Source: Bin16 sp965206315
Lineage (GTDB): Bacteria > Chloroflexota > Dehalococcoidia > Lucifugimonadales > Australimonadaceae
Assembly: GCA_965206315.1 (NCBI GenBank)
Contig: OZ242210.1
Location: 930,001-994,000 of the forward strand
Direction: 5' to 3'
Length of the DNA stretch: 64,000 bases
Below the pieces are notes generated by a model, which did no database searches, had not been told where the DNA came from, and saw only the letters and a list, made by a program, of their open reading frames with translations. Shown here one piece after another: positions 7,994 to 16,132 of this stretch. Within the stretch, counting starts at the first letter, position 1. Every line of letters begins with the position of its first letter. The translations under genes were made by a program, and so were the position numbers.

Positions 7994-9175
7994 TTGAGCA
8001 ACCCCGTGCGCCAGCCGCTCCTCATCCTCTGCCTGCTGCCCGTCCTTGCGCTGTCCATCGTCGCCTGCGGCGGCAGCGACGACGGACAGGACGAGCCGTT
8101 CAGGGTCGGCGTGATGGAGTCGCTGACGGGCGCCGGTGAGACGTACGGCACGGTCGCGAACCAGTCCAAGCAGATGGCCGCGGACGAGATCAACGCCGCG
8201 GGGGGCATCGACGGTCGGATGCTCGAACTGGTCGTCGAGGACTCCAAGTGCAACGCCGCGGACGCCATCGCCGCCTACCACAAGCTCACCGACGTGGACG
8301 GAGTGAAGATCATCCTTGGCACCTCGTGCAGCGCCGCCATGCTCGGCGTCGCTCCGCTGGCGGAGGCCGACGGCGTGATCCTGTTCTCCGGGCTGGCGAG
8401 CAACCCGGACATCGCCAAGGCCGGCGACTACATCTTCCGCACGCAGATCAACGACCTCGAGGTAGGCATCGGCACGGGCAACGCCCTGTGGCTGGACGGG
8501 GCGCGGACACTCGCTACCATCACCGAGGCCACCGACTATGCCGAGGGCGTGCGCCGCTCCACGGTCGCGCAGTTCGAGCAGCGCGGCGGGCGGGTCGTGG
8601 CAGCCGAGGCGTACGGCTCCGACATCACCGACTTCCGCACCCAGTTGACGAAGCTGTTGGAGGCCGACCCCGACGCGCTGCACATCGCGCCACAGTCCGA
8701 GTTCTCGGCGGGCACCATCATGAAGCAGGCCAGGGAGCTGGGGTACGAGGGGCCGATCTACGCAGAGACGGTGTCGGTGGGGACGACCGCCCTCGAAGTC
8801 GCGGGCGACGCCGCCACCGGCATGAAGGCCATCGCCACCGCCCTGGACCCGAACAACGAGAAGGCGCAGCAGGTGCTGGCCGACTTTCGGGAGCGTTACA
8901 ACTACGTGACGCAGCCGTGGCACCTGAGCTCCGCGTACGACGACGTCTACATCACAGCCGAGTGCCTCAGGCAGACCGGCGACGACCAGGACGCGGACGG
9001 CTTCCGCGACTGCATGTACGGCATCACCTGGAGCGGCGCGATAGGAGACAACTACAGCTTCGACTCGGACGGCGAGGTGGTCGGCCTCTCCCGCATGGTG
9101 CTGGAAGTGCTGCCCGTGGCGGAGCGCACGCCGGACCGGCAGTACCGGGTGCTCGGCCCCGCGCCGAAGGGGTAG
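7994..9175 (+). CDS. ABC transporter substrate-binding lipoprotein (branched-chain amino acid / amide type)
   Basis: This is a periplasmic-binding-protein-like type 1 domain of the LivK/HAAT family, which captures amino acids, amides or urea for an ABC importer. The open frame extends upstream, but GGAGG at 7981-7985 sits 8 nt before a TTG at 7994, and that start gives a clean lipoprotein signal with lipobox SIVAC (Cys25). The mature part begins FRVGVMESLTGAGETYG and contains the family pattern ADEINAAGGIDGRMLELVVED. The 393-aa length fits. No permease or ATPase genes are adjacent, so it is either an orphan binding protein or works with a transporter encoded elsewhere. Ligand unknown. Confidence 0.88.
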   Translation: MSNPVRQPLLILCLLPVLALSIVACGGSDDGQDEPFRVGVMESLTGAGETYGTVANQSKQMAADEINAAGGIDGRMLELVVEDSKCNAADAIAAYHKLTDVDGVKIILGTSCSAAMLGVAPLAEADGVILFSGLASNPDIAKAGDYIFRTQINDLEVGIGTGNALWLDGARTLATITEATDYAEGVRRSTVAQFEQRGGRVVAAEAYGSDITDFRTQLTKLLEADPDALHIAPQSEFSAGTIMKQARELGYEGPIYAETVSVGTTALEVAGDAATGMKAIATALDPNNEKAQQVLADFRERYNYVTQPWHLSSAYDDVYITAECLRQTGDDQDADGFRDCMYGITWSGAIGDNYSFDSDGEVVGLSRMVLEVLPVAERTPDRQYRVLGPAPKG

Positions 9176-9246
9176 GCACAGAAGTGGAGTGCTTCGACAG
9201 GCTCCGCTGCCGCGATGTACTCGGTGAGTGCCCGCAGCCGCACCAC

Positions 9247-9507
9247 TCAGCATCCATTCGCGCACATCAGGATCAGGAGCGGCCAGAGCAGTAGCGATAA
9301 GACATCGTCGACATCGTAATGGGGAATAATCTGAAGACCCAGAACCAAATAGAAGCCTAGTGAACCCACAGCCCATACTGAAACGAGGGTTATGTACCGT
9401 GGTTTATATCCTCGACAGGCGTACACCAGCACGAACACGGCAAGCGATATCCCCGCCCAGATTATGAACAGCAAGAGTCCGAAGAGAGTGTTACCGAAGT
9501 CTCCCAT
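9247..9507 (-). CDS. Small membrane protein of unknown function
   Basis: The 86-aa product (MGDFGNTLFGLL...) is almost entirely hydrophobic, with about three membrane helices: LFGLLLFIIWAGISLAVFVLVYA, ITLVSVWAVGSLGFYLVLGLQ and LSLLLWPLLILM. GAAAGG lies about 6 nt before the ATG. Its base composition is clearly less GC-rich than its neighbours, which suggests recent acquisition. I do not recognise a family. Confidence 0.5.
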   Translation of the reverse strand: MGDFGNTLFGLLLFIIWAGISLAVFVLVYACRGYKPRYITLVSVWAVGSLGFYLVLGLQIIPHYDVDDVLSLLLWPLLILMCANGC

Positions 9508-9550
9508 GGCTTAGCCTTTCGCTATCTCTCGTCATATCCCGCTCATCCAT

Positions 9551-9572
9551 TAAGGCTCAGCTAAGGCTCAGC
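9551..9572. repeat. Tandem 11-bp repeat TAAGGCTCAGC x2
   Basis: Two perfect adjacent copies at 9551-9561 and 9562-9572. They are followed by two copies of ATCGGTTCA about 20 bp apart (near 9575 and 9594). The words resemble the GGCTCATT repeats at 3338-3452. Function unknown. Confidence 0.5.
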
Positions 9573-9637
9573 CTATCGGTTCATTCAACAGCCATCGGTT
9601 CACTACGAGCGGCCTCCGGATCCCGCCCTTCCCGGTT

Positions 9638-9679
9638 CACCCCCATCCTAACCTTCCCCCATCAAGGGGGAAGGGACCA
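9638..9679 (-). repeat. Dispersed intergenic repeat R1, minus orientation
   Basis: The element reads, on the minus strand, CCCTTCCCCCTTGAT then GGGGGAAGGTTAGGATGGGG then GTG. Its first half is a hairpin (CTTCCCCC/GGGGGAAG). Near-identical copies are at 39313-39354, 44626-44664 and 53314-53356, with diverged or partial copies at 43046-43084 and 44524-44545. Confidence 0.75.
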
Positions 9680-9686
9680 GACACTC

Positions 9687-9715
9687 TTGAGCGGGTGGGG
9701 CTGCACGCCTATGAT
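9687..9715 (+). promoter_or_regulatory. Sigma-70-type promoter for the double isochorismatase
   Basis: TTGAGC at 9687-9692 and TATGAT at 9710-9715 are separated by 17 nt. Predicted transcription start is near 9722, about 30 nt before the ATG at 9752. Confidence 0.6.
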
Positions 9716-9751
9716 GGCCGCGACACCCTCACGGTGCGAGGAGGTGGGGAG

Positions 9752-10981
9752 ATGCAGATCGTTCTCGATAACGCTGCGCTGCTGCTGGTCGACGTTCAAC
9801 GCGACGCCCTCCATCCCGACGGAGCGCTGGGCCGCGCAGGGCAGGCGCCCGCCGCCGCCGAGGCGTCCCGCCTCGTGGACGCGTGGGGCGGGCTCATCGA
9901 CCTCATGCGCGAGGCAGGCAGACCCATCGTATGGGTGAAGACCGGCCTGCGCCCCGACTTCGCCGACAGCACCTACGCGCCTCTCTGGCTGGAGCGCCGC
10001 CTGGAGGAGACGGGCCCGTTCTTCGTCGAGGGCTCGTGGGGCGCCGGACTCATGGACGGGCTCGACCCCGCGCCGGACGACTACGTCCTCGTCAAGAGGG
10101 GGCACAGCGCGTACGACAACACGCACCTCGACCGTCTCCTCACGAACCTCGGCGTCACCCAGTGCATCGTCGTTGGCGGCGGGGTGACGGACTCGATCGC
10201 CGAGACCGCCCGCACCGGAGGGCGATTGGGATACGAGCAGTTCGTCGTCGAGGACGCACTCTACCCGCCGAACGCCGCGAAGCTGCACGCGCCGCGCAAG
10301 CAGGCCGAGGTCGTGCTCGCGGAAGACGTCTACGCCGCCGCGTCCGCCACACCGCCGGCTCCACGACCCGGCCCCGACTACGCGATGGTGCTCGTGGACA
10401 TGCAGAACGACTTCATGAACGCGGAGCGCCCGCACGTCCTCTACGGCCTCAGCGACCCGATGCCGGAGGAGAAGCGGGTGAGCATCGTCGAGAACACGCA
10501 GCAGCTGAGCGCGGCGATGCGCGAGCGCGGCTGGCCCGTCGTCTACGTGCGGGTGGTGCGCCGCCAGGACAACTCGGACGACGTCCACAGCAGGACGCAC
10601 CGGCGCGCACGCACGCTTCCGCCGGGGGTCACGCACTGCGCCTACGGCACGTGGGGCGCGGAAATGGTGGACGAGCTGCGGCCGGAAGAGGACGACTACG
10701 TGGTGGAGAAGAAGGGCGGCAGCGGCTTCGGCTACACGCCGCTGCACCGCATCCTGCGGAACCTGAACGCCCATCGCCTCATCATGACCGGCGGGGCCGT
10801 GACCGGTTGCGTCTGGGCGACGGCGCTCGACGGCGTCGCGCTCGGCTACGACATCACCGTCATCGCCGACGCCACGTACCCGCCGGACTCGCCCGATCTC
10901 CCATCCCTCGCGGAGTGGTGCGAAGTGCGCCCGACGGCCGAGGTCCTGGCAGGTCTGGGATCTGCCGCATCGGCGCGATAG
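9752..10981 (+). CDS. Tandem (fused) isochorismatase-like cysteine hydrolase
   Basis: The ATG at 9752 is chosen because GGAGGTGGGG lies just upstream; the product has 409 aa. It contains two consecutive isochorismatase-family domains. The N-terminal one (about 8-195) has Asp14 (LLLVDVQ) and Lys115 (VLVKRG), but the nucleophile position reads TDSIAETARTG, with Ser148 where Cys is expected. The C-terminal one (about 208-400) keeps the triad: Asp216 (VLVDMQNDF), Lys320 (VVEKK) and Cys353 (TGCVWATALDG). Family enzymes hydrolyse amides or vinyl ethers (isochorismate, nicotinamide, carbamoyl compounds). The substrate here is unknown. Only the second domain is predicted to be active by the classical mechanism; the first may be regulatory or structural. 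Confidence 0.85.
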   Translation: MQIVLDNAALLLVDVQRDALHPDGALGRAGQAPAAAEASRLVDAWGGLIDLMREAGRPIVWVKTGLRPDFADSTYAPLWLERRLEETGPFFVEGSWGAGLMDGLDPAPDDYVLVKRGHSAYDNTHLDRLLTNLGVTQCIVVGGGVTDSIAETARTGGRLGYEQFVVEDALYPPNAAKLHAPRKQAEVVLAEDVYAAASATPPAPRPGPDYAMVLVDMQNDFMNAERPHVLYGLSDPMPEEKRVSIVENTQQLSAAMRERGWPVVYVRVVRRQDNSDDVHSRTHRRARTLPPGVTHCAYGTWGAEMVDELRPEEDDYVVEKKGGSGFGYTPLHRILRNLNAHRLIMTGGAVTGCVWATALDGVALGYDITVIADATYPPDSPDLPSLAEWCEVRPTAEVLAGLGSAASAR

Positions 10982-11016
10982 CAAATCGGCCGAAAACGTC
11001 GGGCTCGCCGGTTTGC
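10981..11016. terminator. Hairpin between the isochorismatase gene and purF
   Basis: GCAAATCGGC (10981-10990) pairs with GCCGGTTTGC (11007-11016) over 10 bp with one T-G pair and a 16-nt loop. It overlaps the upstream stop codon and is followed by T-rich TTGTTTGG. It could end the upstream transcript. A -10-like TAGAAT for purF follows at 11028-11033. Confidence 0.4.
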
Positions 11017-11078
11017 TTGTTTGGCCGTAGAATGATTAACATCCGGCTACCAGTCCTGACCCCTCGAGCGAGGCTCTC

Positions 11079-12563
11079 TTGGCAATAGGCCGCCGTTTGC
11101 CTGTCGTTGAGTCCGACGCTCCCCACGAAGCGTGCGGGGTCATTGGCGCATACCTCCCCGGATCGACCCAGGACGAAGCCGCGCAGGTCGCCTTCTACGG
11201 CCTGTTCGCCCTGCAGCACCGCGGACAGGAGAGCGCAGGCATCGCCGCCGCGGACGGGCGAACGCTCCGCAACTTCACCAACCAGGGGCTCGTCTCCAAC
11301 GTCTTCCGCCAGGAGGACCTCGAGCGGCTGCCCGGCCATATCGCTATCGGGCATACGCGCTACTCCACCACCGGCTCCAGCAGCCCGCTGAACGCGCAGC
11401 CCATCGTCTCCAAGGGCCCGCGCGTCGAGCTGGCGCTCGCGCACAACGGCAACGTCATCAACGCCATGGAGCTGCGCCAGCGGCTGCTGGACGACTGGGG
11501 TGTGACCTGCACAACCGGCACGGACTCAGAGGTCATCGCGCACCTGCTCGCATGGGCGCCCGGCGACTCGTGGGAGGAGAAGACGGCCTACATGATGCGC
11601 TCGCTCAAGGGCGCGTACTCGCTCACGGTGTGCACGCCGGACACGTTGCTCGGCATCCGCGATCCGCTCGGCGTGCATCCGCTCTGCATCGGGCGCATCG
11701 AGCAGAGCGGATGGATCATCGCCTCGGAGAGCTGTGCGCTCGACCACGTCGGCGCGCAGTTCGTGCGCGACGTCGAACCGGGCGAGACGGTCGTCATCAG
11801 CCGGACGGGCCTGCGGAGCATCCCGTCGCAGGTCCCCGACACCCGCAAGGCGCACTGCGTCTTCGAGCACATCTACTTCGCCCGCCCGGACTCGATACTG
11901 GACGGCTCCCTCACGCACACCTCGCGAACACGCATGGGGATGGCGCTCGCGCGGGCACACCCGGTAGACGCGGACATCGTCATCCCCGTGCCGGAGTCGG
12001 CCAACTCCGCCGCCATCGGCTATGCACACGAGTCCGGCATCCCGTTCGCCTACGGGCTCATCAAGAACCGCTACATGGGCAGGACGTTCATCGAGCCGGA
12101 CCAGTGGTTCCGCGAGCTTGGCGTGCGCAACAAGTTCAATCCCTTGCCGGAAGTGCTCAGCGGCAAGCGCGTGGTGGTGGTGGACGACAGCATCGTGCGC
12201 GGCACGACCACGCCGCGCATCGTCGCGCTCCTCCGCAAGGCGGGCGCACGGGAGGTGCACGTTCGCGTCTGCGCGCCGCCCATCACCGACCCCTGCTTCT
12301 TCGGCGTGGACATGGCGACGAAGGCCGAGTTCATAGCGACCGGCAGGTCCATCCCGGACATATGCAGGGAGATCGACGCAGACTCGCTCGGATATCTGAG
12401 CGTCGCTCAACTGCACGAGGCCGTCAGCGGCGATCCGTCCGGCAAGGGGTTCTGCGACGCCTGCTTCACCGGCAGGTACCCCATCCCCGTCCAGCTGCAG
12501 TTGGACAAACTCTCGCTCGAACGCACACTCGCAGCACCGAACCCCACAGACACGACGCTTTGA
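11079..12563 (+). CDS. purF: Amidophosphoribosyltransferase
   Basis: PurF catalyses the first committed step of purine synthesis, replacing the pyrophosphate of PRPP with glutamine-derived ammonia. The 494-aa product starts at TTG. A short leader precedes the class II glutaminase nucleophile Cys19 (ACGVIGAY), which is normally exposed by propeptide cleavage. Other motifs are LQHRGQESAGIA, the PRPP loop VVVVDDSIVRGTTTPR, and Cys residues at positions that bind a 4Fe-4S cluster in Bacillus-type PurF (HCVFEH, DPCFFG, FCDACFTG). It is coupled to the next gene by a TTGA overlap. PurO (15485-16120), a late step of the same pathway, lies nearby on the other strand. Confidence 0.95.
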   Translation: MAIGRRLPVVESDAPHEACGVIGAYLPGSTQDEAAQVAFYGLFALQHRGQESAGIAAADGRTLRNFTNQGLVSNVFRQEDLERLPGHIAIGHTRYSTTGSSSPLNAQPIVSKGPRVELALAHNGNVINAMELRQRLLDDWGVTCTTGTDSEVIAHLLAWAPGDSWEEKTAYMMRSLKGAYSLTVCTPDTLLGIRDPLGVHPLCIGRIEQSGWIIASESCALDHVGAQFVRDVEPGETVVISRTGLRSIPSQVPDTRKAHCVFEHIYFARPDSILDGSLTHTSRTRMGMALARAHPVDADIVIPVPESANSAAIGYAHESGIPFAYGLIKNRYMGRTFIEPDQWFRELGVRNKFNPLPEVLSGKRVVVVDDSIVRGTTTPRIVALLRKAGAREVHVRVCAPPITDPCFFGVDMATKAEFIATGRSIPDICREIDADSLGYLSVAQLHEAVSGDPSGKGFCDACFTGRYPIPVQLQLDKLSLERTLAAPNPTDTTL

Positions 12564-13657
12564 CCGCTGCCCCGCTGTCCCCGTCCATACTGAACCTGCG
12601 CGAACAGGTGCAGCGCCTCGCGCCGGACGACGCCGCGCGTTTCCGCCGCATCTACGACGTGACCGAGAGCGAGGGGCGCCTGCGCGTGCCGCCGACGATG
12701 GCCCCATGGGTGGAGCGCACGTTCGGGAGCGTGGCAGCGGTGGAATCGCAGCGCGTCGTGCGCGTCTCGAACCTCGTCACCGGCGAGGCAGCCATCTTCA
12801 ACGAGCTGCGTGCCCGGCGACCGATGCGGGGCGGGGCCTCCCCCGACATCCAGGACGAACTGGCGAACGACCCGTGGGCGCAGCCCGAGGAGAACACGCC
12901 GGAGGACCCGTTCGGACGCCTCCACAACGACACCGCGCTGACCGCCGCGAACGTGGCGAAGTACGACGCGCACCACAGCCTGCTCATCTTCGCGGAGGCG
13001 GACCCGCTGCGGTTCGACCGCGCGTCCGTGTGCGGCTGCGTGGAGCTGGCGAACCGCTGGTTCGCTGAGGCACACGGGGCGGACCCGGACGCGGTCTATC
13101 CGTTCTTCCTGTGGAACTGCCTCTGGCGGTCCGGAGGCTCGATCGTGCACGGGCACGCGCAGGTGCAACTGGCGCGCGGACGCCACTACGCCCGCATCGA
13201 GGCGCTCCGGCGCGACGCCGCCGCATATCGCGAGGAGCACCGCGCAGACTACTTCGACGACCTCGTGGCCACCCACAGCGCGCTCGGCCTCGCGTACGCA
13301 CGGGGGAACGTCCGGGTGCTGGCGAGTCTCACGCCCACGAAGGAGAAGGAGACGCTCATCATCGCGTCCGCGTTCGATGAGGATGCAGCCGACGCCCTGT
13401 ACGATACGTTGGCGGTGTTCCGCGACTCGCTTGGCGTGCAGTCGTTCAACGCAGGCGCGCTGCTGCCGCCGCTGGGCGAGACCCCTGAAGACTGGCACGG
13501 CTTCCCGTGCGTCATCCGCATCGTCGACCGGGGCCCGCTCGGGCTCAGGACGAGCGACATCGGCGCCATGGAACTGTTCGCAGAGCCCGTTGTCGCGTCC
13601 GACCCGTTCGCTGTGGCTGCGGCCCTGCGGCCCGCGGCCCTGAAGGAGCAGCAGTAA
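12560..13657 (+). CDS. HIT-superfamily nucleotidyltransferase-like protein (GalT-like)
   Basis: The start is a TTG at 12560 that overlaps the purF stop (TTGA); upstream the frame is only a shadow of purF. The 365-aa product has SGGSIVHGHAQVQL at about residue 197, matching the HxHxQ nucleophile region of galactose-1-phosphate uridylyltransferases and other HIT proteins, and paired N-terminal segments as in GalT. It may transfer a nucleotide to a sugar phosphate or cleave a dinucleotide; the substrate cannot be read. Coupling to purF and to the following GT2 gene suggests sugar-nucleotide metabolism. Confidence 0.7.
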   Translation: MTAAPLSPSILNLREQVQRLAPDDAARFRRIYDVTESEGRLRVPPTMAPWVERTFGSVAAVESQRVVRVSNLVTGEAAIFNELRARRPMRGGASPDIQDELANDPWAQPEENTPEDPFGRLHNDTALTAANVAKYDAHHSLLIFAEADPLRFDRASVCGCVELANRWFAEAHGADPDAVYPFFLWNCLWRSGGSIVHGHAQVQLARGRHYARIEALRRDAAAYREEHRADYFDDLVATHSALGLAYARGNVRVLASLTPTKEKETLIIASAFDEDAADALYDTLAVFRDSLGVQSFNAGALLPPLGETPEDWHGFPCVIRIVDRGPLGLRTSDIGAMELFAEPVVASDPFAVAAALRPAALKEQQ

Positions 13658-13660
13658 CCG

Positions 13661-14386
13661 ATGGCAACCGTTGACGTCGTCATACCCGTCCTGAACGAGG
13701 AGCACTCGCTCGGACGCTGCATCGAGACGCTGGGCGCGTTCCTGCGCGAGAACCTTCCCCACGAGTGGCGCATCGTCGTCGCGGACAACGGTTCGACCGA
13801 CGCGACACTGGCGGTCGCGAACGGGTTCGCGGAGTCGCGTCCGGGCGAGGTGGGCGTCATTCACCTGGACGAGCGCGGGCGCGGTCGGGCGCTCAAACGG
13901 GCGTGGCGCGAGAGCACGGCGGACGTGGTCTCGTACATGGACGTGGACCTCTCGACAGGACTTGAGGCGTTCCCCCCGCTCGTCGCCGCCATCACGGATG
14001 AGGGCTGCCACCTGGCGTGGGGTTCGCGGCTCTCCCGGGAGTCGCAGACGGAGCGGTCGTTCAAGCGCGAGTTCATCTCACAGTCGTACAACCGTATCAT
14101 CCGGCTGAGCATGGGGACGCACTTCCGCGACGCGCAGTGCGGCTTCAAGGCGATGAGCCGGGCCGCGGCGGACGTCCTGCTCCCGCACATAGAGGACAAC
14201 GGATGGTTCTTCGACACGGAGCTGCTCGTCATCGCGGAGAAGCGCGGGTTCCGGTGGAAGGAGATCCCCGTGGCGTGGGAAGAAGACCCGGACACGCGGG
14301 TGAAGGTGGTGAAGACCGCGCTGGACGATCTGCGCGGCCTTGCACGGCTCCGGTTCGGGGGACTGCCGCGCATAGAAGCGCCATGA
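13661..14386 (+). CDS. Family 2 glycosyltransferase (dolichyl-phosphate mannose synthase-like)
   Basis: The 241-aa GT-A fold enzyme starts VDVVIPVLNEEHSLGRCIE. It has the nucleotide-binding VADNGSTDAT and the metal-binding DXD-like DVDLS (near residues 90-95). Later motifs (DAQCGFKAMSR, WFFDTELLVIAEKRG, IPVAWEEDPDTRV) match the DPM1/polyprenyl-phosphate glycosyltransferase subgroup. There is no C-terminal membrane helix, so it is a soluble, peripherally acting form. It lies 3 nt after the GalT-like gene and probably shares a transcript. Likely role: moving a sugar from a nucleotide carrier to a polyprenyl phosphate or glycolipid. Confidence 0.82.
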   Translation: MATVDVVIPVLNEEHSLGRCIETLGAFLRENLPHEWRIVVADNGSTDATLAVANGFAESRPGEVGVIHLDERGRGRALKRAWRESTADVVSYMDVDLSTGLEAFPPLVAAITDEGCHLAWGSRLSRESQTERSFKREFISQSYNRIIRLSMGTHFRDAQCGFKAMSRAAADVLLPHIEDNGWFFDTELLVIAEKRGFRWKEIPVAWEEDPDTRVKVVKTALDDLRGLARLRFGGLPRIEAP

Positions 14387-14476
14387 TGCACACAGCAGCG
14401 CAAATCAGGAATGTTCAGCGTATTGAAGCACCGTTCTGCACGTCATAGCATTTAAACGTTCGTATGGATCTGCAAC

Positions 14477-15475
14477 ATGCAGATGCGTAACCCTACATTC
14501 GAAGTGCGTCCGTCGGTGATCACCGGCGATACTGCCGACGTTTACCTGCACCGGACGCAGCGCATCCTTCGCAACGAAGGACTGAACCCCACCGTCTCCA
14601 TGCAGTTCTCCGCCAGCCGCGAGGCTGTGCTCAGCGGTTCGCTGGAGGTGAAGGCGCTCCTCAGCAAGGTGACGTCGGAAGGCAACCGCGAGTTGTGGGC
14701 TGTCGAGGAGGGTTCGCACGTCTCTCAGAACGAGGTCTGCCTCGAGATCAAGGCGCCCTACTCGTCGTTCGGGTTGTACGAGACCGCCATCTGCGGGGTC
14801 CTGGCGCACCAGACCGGCTGGGCGACCGCCGCACGGGACGTCGTGAAGACGGCGAACGGCGTGCCCGTCGTCTCGCTGGGCGCGCACAACGTGCACCCGT
14901 CGGTCGCTGCGGTGATGGACTACGCCGCCGTCGTTGGCGGGTGCGTCTCCGGTTCGACGGTGCTGGGGGCGCAGCTCGCAGGCACCGCGCCCGTGGCGAC
15001 GGTCTCCGGCGCGCTCGTGCAGCTGATGGGCACCGCCGTGCAGGCGATGCTGGCGTTCGACAAGGCGGTCGCGCCGGATGTTCAACGCATCGCCTACGTC
15101 GACCCACGGAAGGACATCGTGGAGCAGGTCGAGCAGGTCGCGCGGGCCTCGGGGACGAACCTGGACAGCGTCCGCCTCGCACGAACGGCGGGCGGCAGGC
15201 CGGTCGCCGCGGAAGACGTGCAGCGCGTGCGGGAGAAGCTGGACAGCATAAGCGCGCGAAAGGTCGGCATCGTCGTGAGCGGACGGCTTTCGCCGGAGCG
15301 GGTCTCGCAGCTGCTCGACGCGGGCGCCCCGGTGGACGTCTTCCACGACGTGAGCTACATCGCGTCCGCCGCGCCGGTGGCGTTCCTGCCCAACATCCGC
15401 ACCATCAGCGACCGCGAGGTGCCCCAGGAGACGGAGCCGCCCCCGCCGAACCCGCGGCTCAGGCGACTGCTCTAG
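14477..15475 (+). CDS. Nicotinate phosphoribosyltransferase-like protein
   Basis: The 332-aa product has the N-terminal beta domain (VRPSVITGDTADVYLHRT) and the type II phosphoribosyltransferase barrel (YSSFGLYETAICGVL, SLGAHNVHPSVAAVMDYAAV, GCVSGSTVLGAQLAGTAP) of the compact NAPRTase-like proteins common in archaea and some bacteria. The family condenses nicotinate with PRPP in NAD salvage. A more divergent member could use another nitrogen base. Starts at 14477 and 14483 are both possible. It is convergent with purO. Confidence 0.8.
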   Translation: MQMRNPTFEVRPSVITGDTADVYLHRTQRILRNEGLNPTVSMQFSASREAVLSGSLEVKALLSKVTSEGNRELWAVEEGSHVSQNEVCLEIKAPYSSFGLYETAICGVLAHQTGWATAARDVVKTANGVPVVSLGAHNVHPSVAAVMDYAAVVGGCVSGSTVLGAQLAGTAPVATVSGALVQLMGTAVQAMLAFDKAVAPDVQRIAYVDPRKDIVEQVEQVARASGTNLDSVRLARTAGGRPVAAEDVQRVREKLDSISARKVGIVVSGRLSPERVSQLLDAGAPVDVFHDVSYIASAAPVAFLPNIRTISDREVPQETEPPPPNPRLRRLL

Positions 15476-15484
15476 TCCCCCACG

Positions 15485-16120
15485 CTACTCCACGACATGG
15501 ACGCCGAGGGCGAAGCCTGCGTCGTTCGCGAGCGCGGCGACGCTCGTGACCGGCTTCTCGAACTCAGCAAACGCTCCACCTGTCACGGTGAAGAGCGCCG
15601 CCTCCGCCGCCGTGGACGCGTCGAAATCGCTCGACTGGTCGTCCCGGACGTCGTTCGTCTCGTAGGTGGCGACGTAGCGGGCAACGCCGTCCTCCAACGG
15701 CACCTCCCGAACGACCAACCCGTCGCGCCGCACGACGGCCATCCAGCCGGTGTCGCCGCGCAACGGCACCGCCGCGGCGATGCGCGGGGTGTCGTAGGCG
15801 TCGTGCTCGTAGTCCATCGCGAGCAGCGTCAGCGCCATAGCATCGCGCACCGGAAGGCCGGCGTTGACCTTCTCGGTGATGGGGTCGGTGTGGGAGCCGT
15901 TCGTGGCGATGGCCCAGTCGCCCGCCACGCGGAGCGCGTTGTAGGAGATATACGGGCTCTGCTGGAGGTCGCTCTCGAATCCGGGGCGGGGGACTATGAC
16001 CATCGTGCCCTCGCGGTCGACGGCCATGCGGTTCGGGAAGGAGCGGCTGGAGACGCGGTAGGCGACTGCGTTGTAGCCGCTCCGCGTCCTGCCCGCCGCG
16101 ACGATGCGTCCGACGTACAT
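15485..16120 (-). CDS. purO: IMP cyclohydrolase, archaeal PurO type
   Basis: The 211-aa protein begins MYVGRIVAAGRTRSGYNAVAYRVSSRSFPNR and matches the PurO family described from methanogens in length and in the N-terminal Arg-rich motif. PurO closes FAICAR to IMP, the last step of purine synthesis, which most bacteria do with PurH. With purF 3 kb away, the neighbourhood supports a purine role. It follows tsaD by 12 nt on the same strand. The family call is from motif memory, not a search. Confidence 0.75.
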   Translation of the reverse strand: MYVGRIVAAGRTRSGYNAVAYRVSSRSFPNRMAVDREGTMVIVPRPGFESDLQQSPYISYNALRVAGDWAIATNGSHTDPITEKVNAGLPVRDAMALTLLAMDYEHDAYDTPRIAAAVPLRGDTGWMAVVRRDGLVVREVPLEDGVARYVATYETNDVRDDQSSDFDASTAAEAALFTVTGGAFAEFEKPVTSVAALANDAGFALGVHVVE

Positions 16121-16132
16121 GCGTTCAATCCT

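Noticed and set aside
11132..12559. Very long open frame covering purF in another frame (841 codons).
   Set aside because: Only the part from 12560 encodes a real protein; the rest is the GC-rich shadow of purF.
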